Origin: Hymenopus coronatus
Lineage: Eukaryota > Arthropoda > Insecta > Mantodea > Hymenopodidae
Reading direction: 5' to 3'
DNA length: 64,000 nucleotides
NCBI GenBank assembly: GCA_030762935.1
Contig: CM060890.1
Coordinates: forward strand, 65,412,765-65,476,764
This document shows positions 12,212-24,174 of the stretch, piece by piece. A program made the translations under genes and the position numbers. The notes under the pieces were generated by a model. The model was not told where the DNA came from. It made no database searches and was given only the letters and a program-made list of their open reading frames with translations. Each line of letters begins with the position of its first letter. Within the stretch, counting starts at the first letter, position 1.

Positions 12212-12335
12212 AAATCTGATGTGTTCCATTCACATGACTTTCTCTATACCTCTGCAACAAATTATTGTTAAAAAGCTTATGCTTCTATTTACTTCATACT
12301 AATCGAGAAAAAATCAGCAGAAGTAGTCCTATGGT
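12212..12335 (+). repeat. X1 repeat, 5' fragment
   Basis: It matches the first 120 bp of the copy at 47.75 kb almost base for base (gatgtgttccattcacatga, ctttctctatacctctgcaa, aagcttatgcttctattta) and then stops abruptly. Confidence 0.85.
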
Positions 12336-12339
12336 AATG

Positions 12340-12815
12340 TTGCCGTTTAAGGCTCAGTTGGCCGCGCAATGCCGCAAAACCATACCAACTTTAGAAATTG
12401 AAAACCCGCTGTAGAACTGAGCACATAGTGCCAAAGGAATGCAACCGGTTAATAGCCGCAAAATGGCAGTAGTAGCACGGTTATATGTTTCTAAATGGTG
12501 TGTATATCACGTAGCCGAAGGGCGTGGTAATTCTAGTAGACGACGCCAGCTATCATATACCATTAATCCTACTTATTGCGGAGGTTAATTATTTGAGGTT
12601 ATGTGGTACATGAGCTAGCTAAAGGCGATTTTATCAAAACATAAAGATAACCCCACATATGTCATACTGCAATTGCGGTGCTCTTATTACGTTTGATCAA
12701 GTAATATTGTGGGTTAAATGCAGAAATGTAATACACAAAGCTACTGTTAAATAAGAAGTATCGATTGCTTTGTTTCTTTTTAATGAAAACAGGAGCATTA
12801 GTAGTATATAAAAAG
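12340..12815. other. noncoding spacer sequence, locally CpG-containing
   Basis: The segment 12,360-12,560 is less AT-rich than its surroundings. No gene or known element was recognised. Confidence 0.35.
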
Positions 12816-12818
12816 TAT

Positions 12819-12831
12819 TATTATTATGTTG

Positions 12832-12902
<71 letters not shown>

Positions 12903-12970
12903 GGTGGTGGTGGTAGTATGATGATTATGATGATGAGCATTATTATTATTATTATTATTATTATTAATAT
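12819..12970. repeat. long ATT microsatellite with GGT interruption
   Basis: About 80 bp of pure ATT is followed by a GGT/ATG patch and a second ATT run. Translation gives poly-isoleucine, which is an artefact. Confidence 0.97.
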
Positions 12971-13127
12971 TATTAGTTGTTGTAAGAATAACTACCAGCC
13001 CAACCAGATCTACTTGCTCTTTAGTTATGTCATTGGTAGCCTTAAAAAGGGCTATTTTGTCATTGAAGAAAATATGAAAAAGGTGGAGAACAGTAGAAGA
13101 TATTCAGAACAGTATATGCACCCCCTG

Positions 13128-14927
13128 CAGTAGCGGCTCGTAGCCAAAATATCTGGTAGGGCACAATTTTAAGATTGACTAAAATTAAAACTAAACTGAA
13201 TGTTATTTATGGACGCTCTTTAACTGCTACGGTTCTAAGCGTCCCATTCTATTTTTGACGCGAAACACCGCTTAATTATGCACAGAGGCCTCTATCAGGC
13301 TTGAGTTTTCTTTTTGCTTTTCTTTTTTTTTTTTTTTTTTTTTACGTGCAGTAAACCTACGACACGGTATCAACGGCTTTACTTCCCTTATGAAGGAAGG
13401 GATTTAAAAAAAAATCAGCTGGGTTTAAATCCGCGACCTTGAGAACCAGAGGCTAGCATGTTACCCCTAGATCACGGATGACGACAGACTAAAATTAGTG
13501 GACACTAAATGATATCAGTAGAAATGAAATGCTAATATTAGCACTAACCTTTCTGTTTGTAGATGAAGTCCATCCTTCGATCCTTTGCTTTAAAAAAACT
13601 TCCATAACTGATTTAAGTCAGAAACTATACGCGACATGCTCCGAGAAATTTGAACACGAACCGTCACCTTCACTGTTTATCATATGTCAACAACATTATC
13701 AGAGAGGTGATCCTGCTGTAAAATGATGCATAGCTCGTCTTAACAGCTGATGCACTTGAGAAGATTCCAGTCTTCAATACTACCTTACGCAACTTTAATA
13801 GTTTATGTATGTCAATTAAAACGTTCACGATGTTTCTTTTCACCAATGAAGCTCGCTTTTCTCTCAGAAAATTATGGAAACTACCCTTAAAGTAAAATAG
13901 ATCGTGATCGTGATATTAATGTCTTAAGCATTTTCTTTATAAGTATTTGTAAACTTTACAAACCATCGCCTAACAGTGTATAGGATTTTCCCTCTTAAGG
14001 CGAGTTTTAGCAGTGCGGTTTCTTTGAACGCTAGCAACTGATAAATCGGCATATCATTCTGCAGTTAATTTCATCAAATTATTCTCCAGCTCATTCGGAT
14101 TATGTTTCATTACACGTGAAATACATTCAAGGCACAGTTTACTCTTACTCAGCACTCATTCTCAAAACACTAGCCTCTAATCACCTCTCGCAAGTAAGGT
14201 CCATTTTTTCAATGACTATTGCTTGTGTCACCTTTTCCTGTTTTAAGTGAAGCTTCAACTATATCGTGAATCTATTTCCCAGTGAACTTGGGCAATTACG
14301 CAACACACTGCTTGTACGCCTTGAGCATTGGCGCGCGAGCGTACCTTGTCGTCTACTTGGCAGGGAGGAGAGAATACCAAGTACAAACATTGTACATTTT
14401 TACCACATAAGCTTCTTTTCGTATGTTTCGTTCGGGAGGTTTATAGATCAACTTTGTTTTCAAATAAGAAGACATTTGAACTTTGAAAATGTTTCTTATT
14501 ATTTACTCTTACACATGAAAATATTTTTGGCTAAATATTTTTGTCAGAGATTTGACTCATTGTCGGTTCTTATTTTCCCTTTGCGCATGCGCAGCATATG
14601 ACCACAGAGGCTTTCATGTCCTAAGAGAACCTTCCCCTCTCGGCCCCTTGAAACCCGAACCCACAAATTAACTGCATCTGAAAGCATTGAATTCTTCTGC
14701 GCGTGCGCATAGGATGACCACAAAATCGCTTGTGTCCGAAAATGCGGCCGGTTACTATTTTCGACAGCCATATTCACTACAACTGTCCGGTGTGCCTAGT
14801 TGGTTTAAATTTATGCAAAAGGTGTTATAGATTATAGCATTTTACCTAATAATATAATGCAGAAATTATTGTCTGAAATTGCTGGGAGGGCACGTGCCCC
14901 TGTGCCCCTAAAGGCCGGCCGCCACTG
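13128..14927. mobile_element. non-autonomous hAT-like transposon, 1,800 bp
   Basis: The element starts with CAGTAGCGGC and ends with the inverse of CAGTGGCGGC, and is flanked on both sides by the perfect 8-bp duplication accccctg (13,120-13,127 and 14,928-14,935). Short CAG-starting inverted termini and 8-bp duplications are the hallmark of hAT elements. Just inside each end is a GC-rich gggcac / ggcacgtgccc segment. No transposase is encoded. A family A SINE lies inside near the left end, so the original insert was shorter. A second element with a similar right terminus lies at 50.8 kb. Confidence 0.85.
13199..13487 (-). repeat. SINE family A, minus-strand copy inside the hAT-like element
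   Basis: Its reverse complement follows the family A order: a tRNA-like head (ctaggggtaacatgctagc), the gaaggaagggaagtaaagcc-type block, the cctctgtgcataattaagcg block and the accgtagcagttaaagag-type end before atttatggacg. It contains a T-rich run of about 23 bases. It is diverged from the copies at 21.4 and 32.9 kb. Confidence 0.75.
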
Positions 14928-14935
14928 ACCCCCTG

Positions 14936-15235
14936 ACGCATATAATTGCATATTTAAGTGTTTCCCGCACCTTCCTATGAATGCACTGTCTCGTTGTATA
15001 CATTTCTGGGTTTCCCCGCCTTGCCATGGTTACGCTTCCTAAGGCATATACTGTTAATTGCAAATTTCATGCTTTCCACACTACCGTATGACTACGCTGC
15101 CTTTCCTCTTTTTCGCAATACCAACTATATATGCTCAATTACGCTGAACATTGCACCTTTCAGATGCAAAGGCTGGCTGCCTGACGTTACGCAGCCAACT
15201 GACCCTTAAACGGCAACATTACCCATAAGATAAAG
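14936..15235. other. noncoding spacer sequence
   Basis: No recognisable gene or repeat was found. A short open frame here has no family motifs. Confidence 0.35.
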
Positions 15236-15402
15236 TGTGTGTTTTAAGGTGCTCTAAATTTTTTGTGTTGTAAGTTTTTGTCCATCTCTTACGGTTTAGC
15301 AGTTATGCAAAGTTCTGTAAAATTCGTCCAGAATAAAGTAGTCTTCAGAGACTATTCCCAGAAAATTCAAGATTCACTATGTGCATAGTACGTATAGTGA
15401 AA
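15236..15402 (+). repeat. X1 repeat with large internal deletion
   Basis: The central block (tccatctcttacggtttagc, gtccagaataaagtagtctt, ctattcccagaaaattcaag) is joined directly to the family's palindromic 3' terminus (cactatgtgcatagtacgta tagtgaaagt), so about 350 bp between them is missing. This is a typical shape for an internally deleted derivative. Confidence 0.85.
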
Positions 15403-15404
15403 GT

Positions 15405-15890
15405 AAAAATACGAGCTTATAATAATCTCGAACCCGTGATTTGCAAATGAGAGTGATAAATCATGATTATTACACCAACGAGGTAACAAATGGTGCTTCT
15501 GTTGCCGTTAATATTTAGGTTGGCTTAAATTTTAAGGATCGCCTGAAAATAAGAATGAATTGTCGCTGCTGTTTATAAAATCAGCGATGGCTTACGACTG
15601 CCGTTAGTAGGTATTAAAATAGTTATGCCAGTGATATGAGTGAATCATTGGCTTGGCTGTAAAAACAGAATAGATAAATTTGGCGAACAGAGTGACTTTC
15701 GATACATGGAAGAAAAACAGTTGATATTCTTGGCTTCTAATTAAACAGTTATAATGTATTCTAAATCCACTAAACACGATCTCTAAAATTAAACCTCCAG
15801 TTAAAGTTGCATAATGCGCATTTGATGTTAACATTTTTCTGAGGTACTGATTTTCCTATTTCCCCAAGTGGACGATATAGTGGGCATAGC
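15405..15890. other. noncoding spacer sequence left of the Tc1-like element
   Basis: No terminal inverted repeat of the neighbouring Tc1-like element could be placed with confidence. Nothing else was recognised. Confidence 0.35.
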
Positions 15891-16080
15891 AAGGTGCATT
15901 TGCCGCAGCCAACATACATGTGGATACAAATAGATAACATGCATGTATCTGGTGACGCGAATAGTCGTTGTGTCGTATAGCAACATAAAGCATTTGTCTT
16001 CGACTACAAGACAAGGCGCACACAAGAGCCGTATAAAGGAACAAACATTTGAAGTATTCTTATCTGCAACTAAAAGTAGT

Positions 16081-17123
16081 AAAATGCCAAAATACACCAG
16101 AGGCAACCAGAGGCAGGATTGTTGGGATGTGGGAAGCTGACCGTCCTGTTTCTGAAATTTCTATTGCAATTTGCAGAGGAGAAGATTGTGTCAGACGTTG
16201 CATACAGCGCTTTCAAGAAGAGGGTGAAGATAGGCTGAGATGTCATCCAAAAAGTGGCAAGCCAAGAAAAAACAACTGACGAGCAGGATCTAGCCATAAA
16301 GCAAGCTAACACAAGCAACCCTTTTTTGTCAGCAGCTGCAATCGGTCGTCAATTAGGTCTTCCCATTGCAGCATCTACTGTGCGAAGACGTCTGCATATC
16401 AGTGGAGTTCATCATCAAAGGGCAGCTAAGAAAATAACTCTAACCCTACTCATCGAGAAGACACAGTGAGCTTCGCCCTTCTATACCTTCCAATGCCATG
16501 TGAATTTAGGAAGAACATTATTTGGACGGACGAGAAAGTGTTCTGTTCCGATATTGACGGGTGGTTGACGCTTTGGCGACCAAACAATACTCGCTACAGT
16601 CCGGAGAATGTAATCGCTACTATGAGACGTGGGAGAATAGCTATAGCATTCTGGGGCTGGATGTCAGCTGCTGGTGTTGGGGAATTGGTGCCGACATCTA
16701 CCAGAATGGACTCAAAAGAATACACCACCATACTCGAAGACTGTATGCTGCCCACTGTTCGAGCAGTGTATTCTGATAAAGACATGCCTGAAATACCTCA
16801 AATACATATGGTGCACGATAAAAACACCACGATAACACACCTCAAATATCACCAGAGAGTGGCTAAATGAACATCCGGAGGTTTTAACAATTCCTTGGCC
16901 AGCTAAATCACCAGATTTAAATGTGATAGAGAATATATGGGGCATAATGGTTCGGGAATGGGAAAATCAACAAGAAAGATCAGTAGCAGCTCTATCGAAT
17001 CATGTCATGGAGGTATGGGAAAGTTTAAGGCGACGCCCAAGAAAATGTCAGAAGCTGGTGGCATCTATGTCAAACAGATTACATAAAGCGCTGGACAATA
17101 ATGGGTGGTGGACTATTTATTGA
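16081..17123 (+). pseudogene. Tc1/mariner transposase relic
   Basis: The product would bind transposon ends and carry out cut-and-paste transposition. In order one sees a helix-turn-helix region (GRIVGMWEADRPVSEIS, VRRCIQRFQEEG), a second HTH (NPFLSAAAIGRQLGLP, STVRRRL), then the catalytic domain: the first Asp in IIWTDEKVFCS, a degraded second Asp motif (MVHDKNT instead of a VQDNSP-like motif) and the final Glu in SPDLNVIENIWG, ending in NNGWWTIY and a stop at 17,121-17,123. At least four frame changes or stops (near 16,110, 16,275, 16,467 and 16,868) show it is dead. The length would be about 340 residues if intact. Its terminal repeats were not resolved. Confidence 0.92.
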
Positions 17124-17129
17124 AAATCT

Positions 17130-17570
17130 GAACCTGTCTTCCCCTGTAATTTACATGGGATACATAGTTTTTGGATCAAACGGAGAGCCAATCTGTAATC
17201 CTCTATGATTATGATAATTACAATAACAATAACTAATAATGTTAATATCAATAAAAGTTACAACAACGTGTTAATTATTATTACAATCATTATTATTGGT
17301 ATAATTATTTTCACTTTAATACCTGAATTAATATTTTTGCTTAAATTTAAAAAACAAGGAATTCAACAAGTCATATTAACAGGCTTTTAGCTCTGGTAAC
17401 CCATTTTATTACATATTTTAATATATAGCAGAACTGTACCAAAATGTGTTGTTCATTCTAGCTGTTCTATTTGCGTTTTAGTAAGGGTTTTGGAAAAATA
17501 AACAAACTAAAAACTAAAAAGTTACTATGTGGAGGTTTGATGGCAATTCGGCACATTGAAAATTAATAAG
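17130..17570. other. AT-rich noncoding spacer sequence
   Basis: Only low-complexity AT-rich DNA was seen. Confidence 0.4.
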
Positions 17571-17571
17571 C

Positions 17572-17585
17572 ATTATTATTATTAC

Positions 17586-17629
<44 letters not shown>

Positions 17630-17660
17630 TATATAATAATAATAATAATAATAATAACGA
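17572..17660. repeat. ATT/AAT microsatellite, foldback type
   Basis: ATT units turn into AAT units across a short tatataat junction, so the two halves are mutually complementary. Confidence 0.95.
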
Positions 17661-17679
17661 TAAAAATATAATAATGAAC

Positions 17680-19166
17680 GTGACAATATTTTCAAATGCC
17701 TATTAATGGAATATATAAGAACTATTGTATCGATTTGATTATTTCATCAATTTGTCATTAAGAAACGGAACTAATAAAACTTATAGCGATACTCATATAG
17801 CTATAGATAACTTCTCTTTTCATCCCCTGAATAAATCTAAAGAAATATCTAGGAACAAAAGGAAAATATCTAAAGCATTTCTCAGGATGCTACGAACTTT
17901 CCGTCTTACAATGAAGTTTGTTGCCCAGATAGGGACAAATTGGTTCACACCATAAAATAAATAGAGCACACCGTTCCCAACTGAAGAATTGCGAGTAGGT
18001 TGCGTGACTATACGTTGAATTCAACAGCGACGTCTGTCGCGGGTTGGAATCTTTTGTCCCGCATGCTTATTTTCTGACATTGAGCAATAACAATCTATTT
18101 AATACTTCGAGATTGTTATTATCAGGAATGGAGAATCAGGTTAAAGGCGCTATTCTAGAAATTCAGCTAATTACAACTCCGTTGTGTTCTGTTTAATATT
18201 ACATTTAATACTTTATTCGTTGGAGTCCGGTACTTTTAGGAATGCTTTTTTAACCACTAATGTCGTCTTTTATGTTATTAATATATTGTCTATGTTATGT
18301 TCTTTGAATACTATTAGTCTTATTATCTCACAGTATTGCATTTGTGTTGCATAACTGCATAGTTAACTATATAAGGAACGTATATTCATGCTGAGCTCAC
18401 TCAACATTTCTAAAATAATTATTTTCGTATCTTGTGCCTGAAACATTTTAATTTCTTTCTTGTCGAGCGAGACTTTATAACATGAAGATATAAGGTTTTC
18501 TTAGATCCACTGTGGATTAATGTAAACATTAACAATGCATGAGCGAAGTTTTCTTTAACACAGTAATAAAATTCGAGATTTATACAGATGGCGTTGAATG
18601 TGGATATTGATAGAAAATATTATTAATTTTGGGAGGAATGATTGACAGTTGAGGTAGGCATATTTTCCTGTTTTATTTACAGCATTTGTAATTAATATTT
18701 TATAAAACATTCGGTTGTAAGATTTCAACGGTATTGAAGCGTTTGTATGTAAGATGTCGGCAATATTACAACACTATGGGAAGTAAAAAGCCTTGTAATT
18801 TGCTACTATAAAGTTTGTTTCTCTTATCAGAAAGAGGCTCCATTAAACTGTAAAATTTTATATTTTGCATAAGCTACATAAATAAGTAATTCCGTTAAAA
18901 AGAAAAAAAAAAAATAGTATCCAAGGGATTCGATCCACTTTCTGACTCCTTAGTTGTGTACTACTGTCGCGTTTCAACGACTTCAGTTATCCTAATCAGA
19001 TGTGCATATTTTTGCTAATTAAGGTTACGTTTGTAAGTACTATACTCAACACGAAGTCATTCTTACTTCTGCTAAACTACTTAACCGAAACATAATACCA
19101 GCTCAATTTCTACAGATGCATTGAAATTGCATTTATAACATTTGCCCATTAGTTTACAACGATTGC
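17680..19166 (-). repeat. right arm of a large inverted repeat
   Basis: It is the inverted partner of 10,291-11,924. The match runs from about cgtgacaatattttcaaatg at the inner side to gcccattagtttacaa at the outer side. The block at about 18,068-18,143 is identical to the reverse complement of 11,333-11,408 over about 76 bp, and other blocks differ by scattered substitutions and small indels. Beyond 19,166 the similarity fades. Confidence 0.88.
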
Positions 19167-19399
19167 ACCCACTCCAAAATCTCTAGTCTGAGTTCTTGTA
19201 GAGCAGTATCACCATCGTCACGACCACTGGTCAGGATCAAAGTAGGACCCTCAGTTTAATCCCTTAACAGTTTAAATGTGTATGTGGGACGCTGGCTATG
19301 CCTCCTGCCTAATTGCCATTCGTCTCTCGGTCAGCTGAATGTCGGTGATTCTCATCTTCGCGTCTGTAGTCGGACCCTCACCTCCAGTCGTAATGATCT

Positions 19400-21150
19400 G
19401 GGCTGCGATCATTTCCTTTACAGCCTGCGATGAGCTATCAAACCCACTACAATGACTTGACCGTCGTCTAATTCGAGGTCCCCCACTGTTTCCTCTGCTT
19501 CGATGGCTAGTCTGCGTACTAAAGAAATTTATTTACGGTTCTTTACCCTGACCGCAACCTTTTGTCTATTTCTGCCATAAAATCGGAGCATATCTGACTC
19601 ATAGCGCTCTCGAAAGCCGTTATCTCTAGGCCGTCGGTGATGAATATGCCCTCGCGGAGAAGGAGGTCATCTTCTGAGGTGGTTCCCTCTCGAAAAATGT
19701 CTTCTGGTTTGGCTCTGGGCTGGGCTTCCTAAACTTGTCTCCGACCAAATGAAGAAACAAGGTCGATGAGCTCAAGAATGGTGCGTGGCTTCGCAATGTA
19801 CAGGTAATGGGTTATTCTCTCCGGAAAATGCTGTACTATTATATTTATGAAATCTGGTTTGGCGACAGGTGGCTGTAATAATCTGCTGTTTTGAGCATGT
19901 TCCAGCAAGTAATCGAGCATGGGTGAGAAGCCTTTCATCATGTCTCCCATTGCTCAAGGTAAATCTTACATAATTTTGCGTGTTGATGTTTCAAAATGTA
20001 TTTAAAAGCATCTGCCGAAAGTGTGCAAAATTTTGATTGTCCCCTATAGTTAGCCGAACTCACTGCTACAGCTTGGAACGAAGGCCTCGTTTAACATTTT
20101 GTAAGTTTCCGGAACTTGTTTCAAATCAAAGTATTGTTCCAGGTCAGCGATATATTGCCGAGGAGGGTTTCCGATCTCCTCATCGAACCTAGGTATACCT
20201 ATTCCATTTAAGAGGTAATTAAGTCCAACACAAACAGGTTAATGGGTGGCACAGTTCTGTGAATTGCAACTGGGCTCCGATTCAACAATGGGGTGGATTT
20301 GCCCATCGATATCATTAAGAGTCACATTATTTAAGTTTACAGGACAGTAATTAGATCCAACATTTTGATTATAACTGATAGACAACAAACTACTACCTGA
20401 AATGCGATAACCTTCCTTACATTATAACTCTTTGAGAGAACCTCTCAAGTCATTGATCTGACTCTCGGCAGCAACAATTCGAGATTCGATGGAGTGACAA
20501 TTTTCTTTACTTCATCAATTGGGCCGCGTTCACTAACGATAGATTCTTTTAACTCTCCTTCTATTAACTTTAATTCACCAATAAATAGAATTTCCAGCTG
20601 TTTATTTCCCTGTAAACAAACATCCTTAGCACCTATGACATCATTTTGCAAAACAAATCGGCTTCTACCGCTGGAGCTAACTTCATTCACTTGGGCCTGT
20701 AAGCTGAAGTGCCCCGCTTTAATCTCATCTATTCTCTTTCCCTGTTTTGTAAAATTTATTTTCTAACTCCCTGTTTCTCTTCCAAGTAAACCTTTACCTC
20801 TAAGCAGAGACCTATATGACATAGTCTCTCTTGAAGTTTCTGGTTGTTAACCAATAACTGGCTCATTTGTTCCTGAATGTCTTTATTGTTTTTACTAATT
20901 CCCTCCTGCAAACTTTTCACTGATTTTCTCGCTCAACCTAGCACATAACTGCAGAATCTGGATTGAGTCCGGAAGCGTATCTGCCATTAGGGTTGTTTCT
21001 GTGCCTTCCAGGGGATGTTTACCAACAGCCGGTTCAGGGACCTGACCTACATCTACTGGTGCCTCCATATTAGCTAGTATACTCTCAGCTGTCTTCAGTT
21101 TGTCCACCATATCTCTACCCACCATCTCTGGGCAATTCTCTTGAGGTTCC
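19400..21150 (-). pseudogene. Ty3-like retroelement Gag relic
   Basis: Gag-like protein pieces occur in order on the minus strand: an N-terminal acidic/helical part (20,895-21,125), a coiled charged segment (20,445-20,690, rich in Glu and Lys), then the core with GIGIPRFDEEIGNPP and YIADLEQYF near 20,110-20,210, and a downstream part with FINIIVQHFPERI and ILELIDLVSSFG (19,729-19,950). This pattern resembles arthropod LTR-retrotransposon Gag, which packages element RNA. Stops and frame changes separate the pieces. No protease, reverse transcriptase or clear LTR was found next to it. The assignment to Ty3-like rather than another LTR class is an inference. Confidence 0.6.
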
Positions 21151-21354
21151 GAATTTCAGTGATAAGCAATGATGCTCTTATGCCTAGGGTAGTAGGCTAG
21201 AAGGAGATCTCGAGGAAGTGGAACGGTAACTTATCACAAAATATTCGTCGGCACCTATATTGGTTTTATGATTTTATTCCTATCACTTTACACTCACGGA
21301 GAAGGATCCTGGAGCAATTTAATTGAGGAATGTTGTCACCAGTGACTTATCTGT

Positions 21355-21637
21355 CGCCCTCCGTGGTGTAATGGTTACCATGTAAACTTCATATACCCAA
21401 GTTTGCTGGTTCAAACCCGGCGGAGGATGATGAATTTTTTCGGGTGTAAAAATCCTTGGCATGGATTCCTTCGGAAGGGAAGTAAAGCCGTTGGTCCCGT
21501 GTCGTATATTTATAGCACGTAAAATAACTTCTGAGCAAAATTAAGCGATCTTTCACGCCCAATTTAGAATGGGACGCTGAGATCCACAGTAGTTAAAAAG
21601 CGTCCATAAATAACACTCTATTTCCATTTCAGTGTCT
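21355..21637 (+). repeat. SINE family A, well-preserved copy
   Basis: The tRNA-like head has an A box (gtggtgtaatggttaccatg) and a B box (ggttcaaaccc). It is followed by the body with aaatccttggcatgg, ccttcggaagggaagtaaag, taagcgatctttcacgccca and ccacagtagttaaaa, ending near gcgtccataaataacactc. It lacks the block aacctcaagcctaatagaga seen in the 32.9-kb copy, so the subfamilies differ by an indel. Confidence 0.85.
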
Positions 21638-21639
21638 TA

Positions 21640-22290
21640 TCTCACAAGAGAACGTTGGCAAACGCAACGGTATCTTTAGTTATGCGCACTACTTACAATT
21701 AACGTTCGCTCGTCTTCGCGCGTCTTTTCCTTACCTCGCGTAGATCCGCAGAATTTTATAACACCTTAACAACACTGTTCACTTCTGGCGCGGGTTCGGT
21801 ATTCTGAGAGACGCAGGTTCTGCATGGTATCACATTATCCCAGTGTGTAAATTTCATAGTGTCCCAATTTGGGCAAAACGCTCTACATTTATACAAAATT
21901 AAACCACGTGCAAAACATTAAGATTAGCGATCCCATTGGCTCCTTTTAGCGCCGAAGATAGCTTAGGGTATGCTTTGTATACGGCGTAAATGTTGACTAT
22001 TGGTCGATCCATTTTGCATGTGATTTTTAACCTCTAAATTTACAGTATTTCCCTTCTTTATACGTAACACTAACTTTCTCTTTGCGAGTCAAAACTTACA
22101 CAAAGGGCTTCTTTCCCCCTAGCACTACACAAAAGGCTACAGTCGTAAACATTGAAAATAGTCGCTTAACGTAAGGCTACGCTTCCCAGTAGCATTTTCT
22201 ACTCTAAGCTTATTACATAATTTACAATAGTTTACATTGTATTAAGAGGTGCATACAGAACAACATGATCATACATCCTTTATATTAACT
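21640..22290. other. noncoding stretch between Gag relic and RT fragment
   Basis: It is less AT-rich than average. It could include an LTR of the Gag-bearing element, but no paired copy was found in the window to prove this. Confidence 0.3.
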
Positions 22291-22299
22291 TTTTTAGTC

Positions 22300-23560
22300 T
22301 AATCAACATGCATATTAAGGGCTCATTCAGCAGGGCGACAATCCGTTCCACACGGGTGGTGTACATCTTGAAAACTGGCAAGGACCCTCCAGCTACCATC
22401 AGCCTCCTTCCAGCCTTCTCGGAGGTCCTCGCGAGGCTAATACCACACCCCTTGTTGCCACAGCTGGTTGACATTCAAGCAATTCCACTCCATAGTTTAG
22501 ATTTCCAGCAGGGCATTCAACTACCCAACAACTGTTGCGGGTGATGGAGGTTGCTGCACTGGGGTTCCAGGACAAAACTTTCACGCTAGCGGTGTCTTTG
22601 GATGTTAAGTAGGCTTTCTCAATTGCCTGGCATGATGGACCCCTATATAAACTTATCCAATTCGGTCTACACAGCAATTTACCCACATGTTTCACAGCGT
22701 CCTACACCAACGATCCTTTATAGTAGTGGTTGCGAGGAAAACATCTACACAGAAACTCCTATGAGGCGGAGTCCCTAAAAGTTCTGTCTTATCACCCATC
22801 CTGTTTAGCCTTTTCATGCAGATTTCCCTAATGCGCAGGGCGTCAACATGGCCCAGTTTGTTGATAGCGTCCTTCTCTACCACACAGATGAAAACTTAGG
22901 CAGAGCATTCAATCCCCTACAGAGACACCGCCATCTCGTCCAGGACTGGTGCAGCCAGTGGCGGATGTCCGGACAAAAGTTATGCTATCCCGTTCAACAG
23001 GAAACATTCCCTACAGCCCAGATACCCAACTTCTCCTATCAGGGCCAAAGGATAGAGTGGGGGAATTCCATCCGCTACCTAGGCGTCACCCTTGATAATT
23101 GCCTAATTTTTCCTGAACCCGTGCAGGGAGCGTCGACAGAGCTAGGAGGCGGTGGCCGTTTTATATCCTCTTCTGGCCTCCCAAATTAAAAGTACGTCTT
23201 TTTAAAGCGCTTATAATCCCCACAATGCTCTATACCTCCGAGGTATGAGGCATGGCAGTAGACCCCTACTTCTCTTGTTACAGTGAGTGCAAAATAGAGG
23301 ACCGCGATCCATCTACTCTGCATGTTGACACTTCCCATGAAGCTTCGCCCTTCCATTCGTGGAGGATATAATTAGACTCCGGGTACAAAATTTATAAGCC
23401 AGATTAGGCAAACATAAGCATGCCCTTGTCAGTTCACTGAGGGACTCTTACCAACCGAACGCCGATGCAGTGAGTACCGGGTTCCCTGCAAGGCTTGCGG
23501 GCATCCCCGGTAGCAGTAGCTTCAACCCAGTAAAAAAAAGCTAACTAAATACTCCCCCTC
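22300..23560 (+). pseudogene. non-LTR retrotransposon reverse transcriptase relic, copy 1
   Basis: The fragments follow the reverse-transcriptase order of Jockey-like non-LTR elements: ILKTGKDPPATISLLPAFS, then LLPQLVDIQAIP, a VAALGF/KTFTLAVSLDV stretch, AWHDGPLYKLIQFG, a degraded SPxLF motif, a decayed active-site box (MAQFVDSVLLYH where FADDTAL would be expected, so the catalytic Asp pair is lost), DWCSQWRMSGQK and NSIRYLGVTLDN. After about 23,190 only scattered thumb-region matches remain. Near 23,545 comes ccccctcccaaccgtgggag, which looks like the 3' untranslated end. Several frameshifts are present. No endonuclease domain was seen, consistent with 5' truncation. Confidence 0.88.
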
Positions 23561-23564
23561 CCAA

Positions 23565-24170
23565 CCGTGGGAGTGGTCATCTAGATAAAAAATCAACCAA
23601 CTAAAATGTAATAAACAGTTAATACATTAGCGGAGGAGAGGAAAGGTACTATTCCCATTGAGGAACCTATCAGTAGTTCTACCTCCTAACATGAACACCC
23701 TAAACTCCACCAACATACCAAATCTCAGCCTACCAGAATAGCAACTCCACCTAGGCTCACCACGAGTCTACCATATCTCGCACGCACGCTCGAGAGCCCG
23801 CGAACGATTTTTGCTCTTTCGGCTCAAAAAACAAATTTCAGAGATGTAAGAGCTCTCCTCTGCGCAGTTTGATTTTAGAAAGGCACACTTTGCTGACTTA
23901 CAGATTTTTAGGCTTGTTGATTACGTCACCGAAATATTCAACATTCGGGCTTCAACTACTTTTGGACGTAGCAGCTGCTCTCGACCGCTGTTAGCAAGTT
24001 GGTCTTATATTTAAACTGCACTCAGTACTTCAAAATTATCTGTTCTTAATGCACAGCTTTTTGTAAAACTGGCACATCTATGCCCAAGGGGTCGCTCCCT
24101 CTCACATGAGAAGATAAGCAAGCTAACGTGCCACAGGTGGCAATAATGTGCCCGCTTTTGTAAATACCCT
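23565..24170. other. noncoding stretch between two RT fragments
   Basis: Parts may belong to the 3' tail of RT copy 1 or the 5' part of RT copy 2. No clean boundaries were seen. Confidence 0.35.
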
Positions 24171-24174
24171 TCAC

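Noticed and set aside
12765..13133. Open frame with a long isoleucine run
   Set aside because: It is the translation of an ATT microsatellite and has no protein-family features.
17680..19166. Right inverted-repeat arm as an LTR of the Gag-bearing element
   Set aside because: The partner copy is inverted rather than direct, and the arm lies where the polymerase gene should be relative to Gag.
21355..21430. Possible tRNA gene (A and B boxes present)
   Set aside because: The acceptor and anticodon stems do not close, and the same head occurs on a SINE body at several other loci, so it is a SINE promoter.
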